Of a stretch of 64,000 bases of DNA, positions 21,030-31,844 are shown one piece after another. The DNA is from Pseudevernia furfuracea (taxonomy: Eukaryota > Ascomycota > Lecanoromycetes > Lecanorales > Parmeliaceae), in NCBI GenBank assembly GCA_022315425.1, contig JAIUPT010000010.1:496001-560000 (forward strand), written 5' to 3'. Made by a program: the position numbers and the translations under genes. The first letter of the stretch is position 1. Every line of letters starts with the position of its first letter. The notes beneath the pieces are model-generated. The model was not told where the DNA came from, searched no databases, and saw only the letters and a list, made by a program, of their open reading frames with translations.

Positions 21030-22917
21030 AGTCTGTAGTTCCAAAACTTGTCCGGCTCGTGTTCTAGTGCATTGAATACAATGGGTGCTATCTGGCCTCG
21101 ACAGAGCCACGCCAATGTATCGAAATTGAATTTTGAAAGCATTATCATCATTGAAGTTTCTTCTAACATAGCATCTACAGCAGGACCATCATTTGAGTAA
21201 AGCGGGTCTGGATTTCGGCAATACTCCAGCCAACAGCATGATTTGACTCGACTGCGCAGCCGAGCAAAGGAGTATACTGTCAGACTATATTCACTGTATT
21301 GCTGACGGCCAAACACATCACGAATCGAGTCGATCTCGGAACTAGACAGACTGCTTATTCTATCAAATCGTATCTTCACATCATCTGCTGCATCTCTGAT
21401 GGCCCTGTATAGCTGGTAGTAAAGACGATTCAGACTGTGACATCTATCGTCTTCTTCATGATCAAAGAGGCCACTATCGTTGGGCTCGAATGAAAAGATT
21501 CTAGAACGCTCGCGGTCCTCTTTCTGCGCCTGCTTATCGCGAAATAAAGATTCAACCTCGAAGAAAGTATCGTCGTAGACTTGCTGCCAGGGGTTTCGAG
21601 GTATCAACCACGGCAAACGTGCAATGATAAAGCCTTTCAATGTACGTGTTATTCGTTTCATCGCTTGACGATGTTTATATCTTACTCTGTGTAAGATCAG
21701 ACGCTTCTTGCGTGAGATCTGTGATAGGACAGGGTTACCCGGAGAAAGCAGCTTGTGTATCCTTTCTTGCGTGACCGTTGAGTCTAGTTTGGTAGAGTAC
21801 TTGACCGGATCTTGAACGACAGGGATAGACTCATGTAGGCTGAAATCCATGAACTCCCAGGGCCGAGGGTGTCTTGACTCTGGGTCATCGTTGAGCGAGT
21901 TTCGCAGAAGCATGAGAATACGATTGATCTGCTCAGCTCTAACGTGGCGAGGACCCTCTAGGAATGCCTTACGTCGCCTTCTCGTGGATAATTCCTTTTT
22001 GCCTGCTCGAGGCCCAAGGTTCACAGCACGACTTGTCAGCTCACGCAGTACTAGATGGATGTCGCTCTCGAAGACTCCATAGACTACACGAATCGAATTG
22101 GACGCTTTTTGGTAGAAAACTTGATCACCAAGCTGTTCTCTGATTGTTGCAGACTCTTCGTCTTGATTCATCTTTGTGGAAATTGGCGACGAGGGATTCC
22201 CAATGAATACGCACCATGAGACGAGACCGTACGCAAAGACGTCACACAGCTGATGTGATGCGGGTAGCGAGTCAAGATAACATTCGGGGGGTTTCCACCC
22301 CCCTGTTCCTAAGTAATTTCGCGGCTCGGAACGACTGCCATCCTCCTTTGGTGTGAGAGCTAAGCCAAAGTCACATAGCTTTGGGAGCCATCGGCAACTT
22401 GGACTCCCCACATTATGCTTTAAGACACACTGATCATGTATCAGTACGTTGGCTGGTTTTATGTCGCCATGTGATATGTTTTCCACGTGAAGTGCCTCCA
22501 AACCTCGACCGATGCCTAGACAAATATTGCAGAGATCTGAATGTGATGTTTGGTCGTAGTCAGGGTTGCTCAGAAAGCTTCTAAGATCAAATCTTGCCTT
22601 CTCCAAAATCAACAATGGTAGTAGTGAAGTGCTTGATGCAGGATTTTCTAGCGAGTCCAGGCAAAGAGCCCAGCCCAGAAGTTTAACTAGGTTTGGATGA
22701 TTGCGAAGTGACCACTTGGAAAGCAACTTGATCTCTGTACGGGCAGAGTTCACCTGGAAAAATAGTCCTCGAACACCATCACTACGGAGGCGCTTGATCA
22801 CGCAGTGCTGCCAAATCTTGGCCGACTGTATTACGCGATGTTTTTTCGATCGCACTGATATAGATTCCAAGTTTCGTTGGAATTCGGTCTTGTGTTCACA
22901 ACTATCACAGTCTCGCT
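21030..22917 (-). pseudogene. Protein kinase fragment, broken at both ends
   Basis: A long minus-strand frame with a kinase domain: VIKRLRSDG (VAIK-type lysine), HGDIKPANVLI (catalytic loop), LCDFGLAL (DFG) and GTGGWKPPE (APE region). A family-typical C-terminal part follows, ending DTLAWLCRGQIAP. No ATG is found at the 5' end: the frame opens just after a stop at ~22917 and lacks a proper glycine loop start. At the 3' end family resemblance stops at about 21036 and the frame runs antisense through the truncated hydroxylase. Fungal kinases of this type often continue into ankyrin repeats, which are missing. The internal frame is clean, so truncation is recent or was followed by little decay. 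Confidence 0.75.
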
Positions 22918-24958
22918 ACCAATCTGTATTCGAAGGACACGCGTTTCGTGTTCGAGCTCATTCAAAATGCCGAAGACAATGACTACACAAGGGCAGAAGC
23001 GGCCCGTGATATGCCGTTCCTGACATTCAGACTACACCCAGACAAGATTATCGTTGATTCCAATGAAGATGGGTTCATGGAAGCAAATGTCAGAGCAATA
23101 TGCAGCACTGGAGATACTACCAAAAACGCCTCTCAAGGTTACATTGGGGAAAAGGAAATTGGCTTCAGATCAGTCTTCAAAGTTGCTTCTCATGTATACA
23201 TCCAGTCCGAGCCGTTTTCTTTCTTCTTTGAACACAGATGTGGCGATGATGGATTGGGAATGGTCACGCCGATATTCGCAAATCATCATAATATTCCTCC
23301 CGACGTTCGCACTAGGATGACCTTGACACTTATCAACCCATCCGAAGCCAAAAAACTCGCAAAAGAGTTTTACGATATACCCAAGACCTTGCTTCTGTTC
23401 CTGAGCAAGCTCAAAAGAATTACAATGGCTAGGTCCGATGCACTTGGCCCCATTTACGAGATTACGTACACGAAGCAGGTCGATTCGGTGCAGCACCTAG
23501 CGACCTTGACACAACTCTCGGTCTCCAATGGAGTCGCCGATGCATCGAGGCTTCGGACGGTGTCTAATAATCAGATCAAATCCAGACTTTTGCAGAACCT
23601 TCCCCAACACCACTCCCGTCTTCACTCCAACCAAGCGGAAGTGGTACTAGCTTTCCTTTTAGACAGTCGATCTGTACCGGTTATTGAACAGCAACATGTG
23701 TTTGCTTTTCTACCAATACGTCAAGTTGGTTTCAGCGTATAGAACTACCTCCCTGAGCAAGATTATAAGGGCTTACTTTCATCAGTTTCAAATCCAATCC
23801 GATTTTATCACCCAAGCCAGTCGAGAAGACGTTGAAAGGACAGATCGAAATGAGGTCATACTTAGTGGTGTTGCAGAGACATTCCGAGCTGCAGTTCTCG
23901 ACTTTTGCGTCTATCCCACGCTCCAATTCCAGTGGATGAGATATCTGCCAAGCGAAAGGATCTTCGAAACTTTCTGGGCACAGCTTCTTCCAAACATCGT
24001 GAGGCTTTTGAAGGAGACGCGAGTGTTATGACCCTGGAGTGGAGGCCCTTTGAAGCGTCCAGACCAGCTTATGCGGGTCCCAGACTACTGTCTAGATGAG
24101 GCGGGCAAACCACTATTCAGAGATACGACAGATGAAGTATACCTCTCAGCCAAGTACGAATGGAGTGATTTTCAACTACTAGATGCACTCGCAGTAAAAG
24201 AGCTTGGGTTTTGGGATATCTCGTTTAGAATTAATCGGGATCTCAGCGTTTCCTTCTCAAGATGGAAGTCATCTACGACCAGCGATGGCTGAGTTGCGCG
24301 GAGTGCATCTATGCTCATGCGACAGTTCAACATCCAAGGCTCCAACTTGGAGGCTGAAACAGTCAGGAAAATGCCTTTGATTCCCCTGCGCGGCGAATCT
24401 TGGGTCTCCGGCAGCTCAGGCTCAATCTTCCATCCAGTCAGCGACCGCGTTCCGGTCCCAACAGACCTCGGTTTGCAAGTTGTCGATCCTCAAGCACTCA
24501 AAAATCCCGCCCGAAAAGCTTTGTTCACTCAACTTGGTATGCGGAATTATGTCACCAAAGATGTGGTTGCATTGATCATCAAGAAGTACAACACGTGGAG
24601 CAATGCTTCTATGCCATGTTCCGTCTCGCACATTCGGTATTTTTATTGGCATCTCCCTAAGAAAAAACGCGATCTACCAAAAACCATCTACCTCAACGAC
24701 CAAGATTCTCCACCAGTATACAGTAGCTTCGTCACACATGGCAGGAAAATCATCGTGGACGATCTGTACTTCGAGACAGACGAGAGGTACGAAGCTAAGC
24801 AGCTCACGAAGCAGGGAAAGTCTGGCAGCAAGATCGTCTTTCCTGGTTTTCTCTTCATTACATCAACAGCACATACATGGATGCATTCTCATCCGACACC
24901 CGTCGGTACGAAATCTCCTGGGAAGGCTGGCTCGAAAAATCAGCAGGTGTCCGACGTA

Positions 24959-24989
24959 CAACAGAGTTTTCGCTTAATTAATCCGCACC
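24959..24989 (+). repeat. Left terminal inverted repeat of Tc1 element
   Basis: 31 bp, identical to the reverse complement of 26422-26452. Confidence 0.93.
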
Positions 24990-25045
24990 TCAAAACGCGA
25001 AAAAACGCGCTTTCCCACCAAAACACCTACAACACCCTACTTATC

Positions 25046-26332
25046 ATGGGACGTATCAAGGGCAAAAAAGACCTTGGGGGCCCCAAAAAAGGAGCTCTGA
25101 TAGCGCTTAGCGAGCTCGATAATGTATCAAATCGTCAAGTAGCCAGGGCAAATAATTGTGATGAGAAAACAGTGCGAAATGCTCGAAAACGCGCTTCCGA
25201 GGCGGAAAAAGAGAATCTCGATTCCCTGTCTACAGAAGCACATCAACGACGTCCACAGTCCGAGAGATCTCTGACAATCAATGATCGGCTTCTACGACAG
25301 CTGATCAGACATGTCATCAAGAATGAATTTCAACGTCACAAGCCCTGGGTAATAATTGCTCGAGAAATTGGGTGTATGACCGCGACATCGACCGTCAACG
25401 CAGCATTCAAAAGAGCTGGATATGAACGATACTCTTCGAGATACAAGTCTTTCTTGACATCGAAACAGAAGCTACAACGCCTGGAATTCGCAATTGAGTG
25501 ACTGAAAAAGCTTCGAGGGAAGAAACACATGATAGTTCACAGTGACGAGACATCGATTCGCGTTGAGAAATCTCGGGGGCAAATTTGAGTTACACGACTA
25601 CCAAGCGAGGCATATCACAAGCATTATATTGATGTACGATATCGTGACTACACGAAAATGATGTTTTGAGGCTGTTACATCTTCGAATTACGTGATCTCA
25701 GCTTCATGTTCAGTAAAGAGACTATCTCAGAACGACACGAAGCCCAGAAGGATCTCAACGACCGAAATGCGGACTATCTGGCTCAACAACAGATTATTAA
25801 GGAGCATTTTCTAGCGGAGCAAGTCAAGAAACTCAAAAGTAAACGTCTCAAACGCATTTCGAAGCCTGAAGGGATATTGCTTGAGAGAAACAAAAATGTC
25901 AAAGAAGGGATCGATTGATATCGATATCAAACATATGTGTTATTGCCTCGATTGATCTCATTCATTCACGATGTGATAGTCAAATATGACGAATGTTTTC
26001 TGATTCAAGACGATGCACCAAGTTACAATGCGTGGCAACAAGAGGAACTTCTTAAAATCCCGCACTTAACAGTGCTTCCCTGGCCACCAAATTCTCCCGA
26101 TTTGAATCAGATCGAGCCGTGCTGATACTATTTAAAGCGGAAGGTCTCGAAGCGATCATATAGCCCTACAATCAAGGAGGATACTATTGAGACATGAGAC
26201 GATAAGTGAGCAAAGCTGAACATGGATAGGATAAAGAAGTGATGTGAAAAAATATGTGAAAGAATGAAGCGCGTGAAGGATCAGCAAGGCGATAATAAAT
26301 TTCATGGCTGACAAGTGTACACTACTTTCTAA
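25046..26332 (+). pseudogene. Tc1-type DD34E transposase interrupted only by TGA codons
   Basis: One frame from ATG 25046 (MGRIKGKKDLGGPKKG) to TAA 26330, with no frameshift. N-terminal helix-turn-helix region (VSNRQVARANNCDEKTVRNA). Catalytic residues: D in VHSDETSI, D in LIQDDAPS, E in SPDLNQIE, with 34 residues between the last two, the Tc1 spacing. In-frame TGA lies at 25499, 25586, 25667, 25916, 26123, 26195, 26207, 26240 and 26309. Most, if not all, are at positions where Trp fits the family (for example after IEPC). There is no internal TAA or TAG. Three TGG codons remain. In the nuclear code it is dead. Confidence 0.85.
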
Positions 26333-26421
26333 ATAGCTACCAGTCCAAATTTGAAGCCATTTGAACAAGTGATTGTTGAATAATGATAAGAAGTAGCCTT
26401 TGATGGTAGATTTTGAGCATG

Positions 26422-26452
26422 GGTGCGGATTAATTAAGCGAAAACTCTGTTG
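26422..26452 (-). repeat. Right terminal inverted repeat of Tc1 element
   Basis: 31-bp perfect inverted copy of 24959-24989. Confidence 0.93.
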
Positions 26453-27966
26453 TATCGCACTAGGCTTGTCAGGTCGTCCACTCCTACCGTCCTCTCGGAT
26501 CTCTTTCTGTACATCATAAGATGGCGAAAGGAAGAGTAAGTGGGAATGTTGAAAGCACATTGGGCCTCATACAAGGATTTAATGACTCCTCCCGTGATTT
26601 GTGCGTTGCGCCGCGAGACTGTGGTTCCTTGCGAAATAGGAGTGGACGCACCTTTGCGAATTGCCTATCTAGGTCTCCCAAAGCTAACAAATATATGCAA
26701 GATGCTCGAAGTCGACCATAAACTGCCATTTTTGAAATTACCCGTTGAAAAGGATGGCGAAATTCCACAGCACTGGAAGTTCCTGGAAATTTTCGATGTT
26801 GGCTATGAAATTAGTGCCAGATTCTACCTTAATGTTCTTAACCACTTTATACGTACTCATCAGAGCCTTAGCGAAACGTCAAGCAAAGTTCTGCTCAGAA
26901 TCTACGAGGCAATCGAAAAATACAGTAAGGCTGACGATTGTGAATGGATCAGGTCAGATCTTGTTGTTGAGCTTTATAATCACCTATACTAACATAGCTC
27001 AGCAATTTCTTTGCTAGCGAAAATGTCATCCACGTAACAGTAAGAGGAAGAGGAAGTCAAATTGCACGGTGGACAACGTCCGATAAATGCGTACGGAAAG
27101 CACGAGGATTTCTCACCGAATGGTATTTGCTGTTGAACCCAGCTCCAAATTGCTCAAGCCGCGCAGGGTCATCGTCGTATGCGGGGAGTGTCTTCACTCC
27201 ACAGTCGTCGCAGACGTTTACAGGATTCTCAAGCCCTCTAAGGTCAAATTTTCCCCCTATCCCCAAAGAAGGAGGGAAGATGCAACGCCAGGAATATCTA
27301 CAAGCGGCCAAGAATACCGCGCCCTTCTGAACCACGTGATTCGCGCCGCGAGCCGAGTTCCTACTAAACCAGCTCTTGCCGAGTTTTGACCAAACTAATT
27401 GGAAAAGCACCATTCGCAAAGAAGTCTGTGTGCACGAGAAATACAGGGAAATGCCGGCCTGGAATGGTAGAGAGACAGCGGATATCACGTACAATGATCA
27501 CGAAACTGAGAATCCGAAGACGACGTACAAATTCACGAAGCTCTTGTGTGAATACGGCTATCTTTCGAACGACTTGTTCGTTGAACATGAAGGTGGCAGC
27601 ATCAATTACTACCTAGAAGTGAAGACGACAACACTCGGTTGTGGAACCCGCCTCTCCGTCAGTAAAGCCCAATATCAAAGAGTCAGTCATGATTCCCTAT
27701 TACGGGTTTAAAAGATTGCGTTGCGGATACTTTGGATAAGGAGAGTAGCTAACCACTTGGGTATAGATGCACGAAATGGCCTTACACCCGGGGCTTCCGA
27801 CCAAGAACATCTACGTGATATTGCGAGTCTACAACCTGGGCCAGGAGGATATGGGCATACGAATCTATGTCGATCCGGCAACAATGGAGCGAAATGGCGA
27901 GTAGGATTTTCAGGCGGAGACGTATACGGTGGTTCCGGCAGTAGAGGAAGAATTGTGATGCGCTAG

Positions 27967-28625
27967 AGAGTAGTAGGCGAGACTAGACTGTATATGCTTG
28001 AACGCCATTCAATGCAAGGAAGAAGCAAAGACACCCTCAAACGTAAAAGAGTCAAAGTTCAAATCAGTTTGAGCTGCCTAAAATGGCAAGGCCGAATGCC
28101 ATCCGGTCGAGAAGCCTATATCCTTGGCAGTCCGGCGCAGGGATTCCCACAAATTGAACGAATAGGTCGGATCCTACGCGGGGTAAACCACGAAAGCACC
28201 AGCTAGGGAGCCGCCATGGATTAAGATGCATGCTTCCTTTCATATCTTTGCCGTCCAATGAAGTTCACGGACTGGCTCAACGCTACTTTTGACAAGATTC
28301 TCATTGGCGATGTTAGAAATGATTCCTAGTCTGGCTCTCGTCCGTCGATAACACAAATGCTAGAGCAGAAAAAGGATGAATCCTCGTATTACAGGATCAG
28401 GTATCTGCTGAGTCTGCTCAGCCCGGACTTCATCTTCTGGGAATATTTTCCCTGTCTTGTAGCGCTGGCTAATAGTACGCAGTAGACCTCACTGGCCTTC
28501 TTTCTTCTATTAATGCAAGAATTTTCCACCCCACATTACAACAAATTTCTTTCTGTATAGAGCACAAACCGAGGTCAACATTTAATACGAAGTGATTGCC
28601 TTTTTTTTGCAAGCAGTGGGTAACA
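27967..28625. other. Intergenic region, promoter of FAD oxidase
   Basis: No gene recognised. Precedes the secreted oxidase start at 28626. Confidence 0.4.
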
Positions 28626-30572
28626 ATGTTTACAATACAAACACTCTTTATCGTAGGCCTAGCAAACCTCTTTAGCACAGCTCTTGGATCAACAACCCAA
28701 TGCCGTTGTTACCCGGCAGAAAGCTGTTGGCCATCTCCAACGGACTGGGCAGCCTTGAACAGCTCTGTGGGCGGGAGACTAGTTGCAACAGTTCCACTCG
28801 GATCACCTTGCCACGACCCAACTTACAATGCAGCCGTTCACAAAACTCTGCAGGAGAATTGGGTCTGGCCGCAAGAACAGTCAGTCTCGTAGTAATGGAT
28901 TTTCGGTGAAACACTGAAAGTAGCAGTTACATGTCGTCCTCATCGGTCATGGCGCCCTTCTTCGCCAACCAGAGCTGTGACCCTTTCACGCCGGAGTCTC
29001 AGCCTTGCACTTTAGGTAACTATGTAGATTACGCGATCAATGTCACCGAGCCATCACATATAGCCAAAGGCATCGCATTCGCAACGAAGAACAACATCAG
29101 ACTCGTCATCCGCAACACTGGCCAGGAGTAAGTAATCTTCATTTCAGCAACCATCCCAGCCTCAACGCTACCATCCTAATTCATTCCAACCAGCTACAAC
29201 GGAAAATCAACCGGCGCCTTCGCCCTCGCAATCTGGACCCACTATCTCAAAACAATCTCGTTCATCGACTACAAAACCCCCTCGTACACCGGCAAAGCCA
29301 TCAAAATGGGTGCCGGCGTCCAAGGCTTCGAAGCCTACGCAGCGGCGCACAATATCGGTTTCTCAGTTACCGGAGGTGAATGTCCAACCGTCGGCCTCGC
29401 GGGCGGATACACGCAAGGAGGGGGCCATTCGGCCCTAGCGTCTAAATATGGCTTAGCACCTGACCAGACGTTGGAATGGGAAGTCGTTTCTGGGACCGGA
29501 GGATTCGTGAGAGCCAGTCCAAGGGAAAACGCAGATCTGTATTGGGCGCTTAGCGGGGGAGGAGGCGGAACTTATGGCGTCGTTTGGTCGCTGACATCAA
29601 AGGCACACATCGATATCCCTGTCTCAGGTGCCAATCTCACGTTTTCAAGTGAGGGTATCTCGACAGATACGTTCTACGCCGCCCTCACAGCTTGGCATGA
29701 AAATCTTCCCAGGCTCGTGGATGCGGGCGCTATGACGGTCTACTATGTCACCAGCGAAGCTTTTACCCTCACGCCTTTCACGGGGCCGGGCATTCCGGCG
29801 TCAAAGGCTAAAGATCTTCTCCAGCCTTTCATTGATGCGTTGCATAGGCTTGGAATCACATATAATATGACGGGCCCAATGGACTTTCCTACGTACCTGG
29901 ATGAATTCAACACGTTTCAACTGCCAATTGAGGTAGGCACCGCGCAGTACGGTGGTCGATTGATTCCGCGCTCAGTTGTTGAGAATAATACCGATGCGCT
30001 CACGGCTGCAATACGAGCGATCAATGAGCAGGAATCGGCGCCTTTGTTCTGCGGCGTGGGGCTGAATGTGAATTTCAGCGTTGTGGGGAATGTTGATAAT
30101 GCGGTACTGCCGGCTTGGAGGCAGACTTTGATCGATTCGCTTATTACGACGTGAGTGACCCTCTGAATCGGTTCGGGAGTACATCGCTATAGCGACTGAT
30201 ATCCGCAAAGGCCTTGGAATTCCACGGCGCCGCTTTCGGACATGGTGAAGTTGCAGGAGGAAATGACGAATGTGCTGTTGCCGCAGTTAGAGGCTATCAC
30301 ACCGGGGTCGGGGTGTTATCTCAACGAGGTATTCCCTGCCTGTCTCACAGCGCAACATCTGACAGGTATCATGTGAGGAGACGCTGATGAGAATGTAGGG
30401 AGATCCATACCAGCCAAATTGGCAAGAGACCTTCTACGGCGTCAACTACCAGCGTTTGCGTTCTATCAAAGCTAAGTATGATCCTCATCATGTTTTTTAC
30501 GCCACCACGGCTGTAGGGAGTGACGAGTGGGAGATTGAAAGTCCTGGGAGGTTGTGTCGGGTTTCGTCTTGA
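28626..30572 (+). CDS. Secreted BBE-type FAD-linked oxidoreductase
   Basis: Five exons: 28626-28879, 28927-29127, 29194-30150, 30211-30328, 30399-30572; sum 1,704 nt, 567 aa. Signal peptide MFTIQTLFIVGLANLFSTALG. The FAD_binding_4 (PCMH) domain spans roughly residues 120-300 with VIRNTGQDYNGKS and GECPTVGLAGGYTQGGGHS. The BBE domain closes the protein (NWQETFYGVNYQRL, YDPHHVFYA). Relatives include isoamyl alcohol oxidase and berberine-bridge-like enzymes, which oxidise alcohols, sugars or alkaloids outside the cell. Family members usually have GHD where this protein has GQD, losing the histidine that links FAD covalently; the second attachment cysteine (GECPTVG) is kept. The first intron border is the least certain (two in-frame options); the one chosen gives the family-like HY-SSSS junction. 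Confidence 0.9.
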
Positions 30573-30689
30573 TGTTAGGGGGAAAAACTAGAAGACAGGG
30601 ATACGGTCAACATCTATCCTCGTATCAAACGGGTTTTGAGGGCGCATGCAAATAGAAAATACGTAGATATTTTAGCGGTGCTGGCGGCC

Positions 30690-30830
30690 TTGAAGGATGA
30701 TAGAAAATGCTGCAGCATATGCAGTGATCGGTATGAAAGCTCACAAATTCTTCCATGTTTGCGATTTCACTGGTGCAGAGCCTGTATAATACATTGCCTC
30801 AATTTGGGCGTGCATTAGCGCATGGGCTGT
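30690..30830 (+). pseudogene. RING/IBR zinc-finger fragment
   Basis: A short frame reads CCSICSDRYESSQILPC then HWCRACI, matching the C-x2-C..C-x-H-x2-C-x2-C spacing of a RING finger of the RBR type. No ATG is nearby, the frame stops soon, and no IBR domain follows. It is a relic of an E3 ligase gene. Confidence 0.45.
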
Positions 30831-31589
30831 AATTATAAGGCATTTCGTTGAGTTGCTACGCTGTTCACGTATGCACCAACTTGATTAATAGGTTCATGGC
30901 TGACGTGTGACTAGACTGTACTGAGGTCAGGCCTGAAACTTACAACTATGCCTCGTCAAAGATAAACCCCTGCCACGAGGGCGAAGCTGCGCTAACAGAC
31001 TTGGTGGACTTGGTGGACTCGAAAGAGAATGAATCCCTCATCCGCATTGTCCGCTTAAAGGAACTAAAAAATCATTGTCAATCAGGAGTGGCTGCTAATT
31101 TCTCTGGTTCATGATGCGTCGGAGTTTGTTCTTTTCAATACTCAAAGATGTTAACATCTGCACCTGCAACGAGAACCCGTTGCACGCAATCACTTTTATC
31201 GGAACTTGGAGCGGTGTATAAGACACTGTTCATCAGCTCGTCTTTCGGGCTGATAGGGTCTTTGACTTAAAAATAGTGACTCTCACCAGTTGTGCGCTTG
31301 AAAGACATAGTATTCGCTCAGGCCTGTTTGGAAATATTTCTGTCAAAGAAACGGCAAGCTGCAGGCAAACACTAGATAGTCTCTGCAAGGAGACGGCTGG
31401 AGTCGGTAGCGATATCACGATTTCTACCTACGATGCAGACCGGCAAAGCTAGTTGATCAGTAGCGCCTTAAATCTCGAACTTGTTGATAGATAAAGCAGT
31501 ATATTTCTCCGATTTTTGAATGAGACAGTTCCGTATCGTAGCAAAATGATTGATAAAATATTGGAGACTAGCCGTGATACAATCGACTG

Positions 31590-31662
31590 TATCCGATAAC
31601 CGCCGAGAGGCGAGGTAACAGATTAAGGTGAGAATTTGTTACCTCTCGGCCGTTATCGGATA
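31590..31662. repeat. Large imperfect hairpin (inverted repeat)
   Basis: Left arm starts TATCCGATAAC and right arm ends GTTATCGGATA. The arms pair over about 26 bp, with a 5-nt bulge (GGCGA) in the left arm and about 16 nt of loop. GC-rich within an otherwise AT-richer spacer. Possibly a small foldback element or transposon terminus; no target duplication found. Confidence 0.7.
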
Positions 31663-31844
31663 GTGGTTAGTAACGGACAGCGTCCTGGCGAGGGACATGG
31701 CACCAGTGGTCCCGATCTCCCCTACTTGTGGCTAGAGAATCGTCCAGAAACCCATTTGGATTGCTCTCATTGATCTCCGCTGCAGTGGGCTTGATTGATA
31801 GTGACAAATTTTCTAGTGCTCAAGCAGTGTCCACAGTCGTATCT

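Larger units (their letters stand above)
24959..26452 (+). mobile_element. Tc1/mariner DNA transposon
   Basis: 1,494 bp with perfect 31-bp terminal inverted repeats (24959-24989 and 26422-26452; ends CAACAGAGTTTTCGC) and a TA target duplication (24957-24958, 26453-26454). It contains one transposase frame. It is inserted in the NO VEIN-like gene, whose sequence continues on the far side. Confidence 0.93.
22880..27966 (+). pseudogene. NO VEIN/sacsin-like HSP90-fold ATPase, 5'-truncated and broken
   Basis: Begins abruptly at SLATNLYSKDTRFVFELIQN, the GHKL ATPase N-box that binds ATP/Mg, followed by VDSNEDGF and GYIGEKEIGFRSVFKV (the Gly-rich lid motifs). A frameshift at ~23740 leads to ITQASREDVERT and FQWMRYLP; further stops and shifts occur near 24030, 24290 and 24860. 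The Tc1 element is inserted at 24957-24958. Downstream pieces are 26540-26992 and a C-terminal DUF3883-like end at 27400-27930 (YLEVKTTTLGC, then HPGLPTKNIYVILRVYNLG and IYVDPATMERNGE). Homologues are ~1500-residue proteins of unknown role in fungi, related to plant NO VEIN. Clearly a pseudogene; the initial ~50 codons were lost at the junction with the kinase. Confidence 0.8.

Noticed and set aside
25046..26332. TGA read as tryptophan (code reassignment)
   Set aside because: The flanking genes are ordinary nuclear genes that end in normal stops, and TGA is a true stop in several of them; mutation explains the pattern better.
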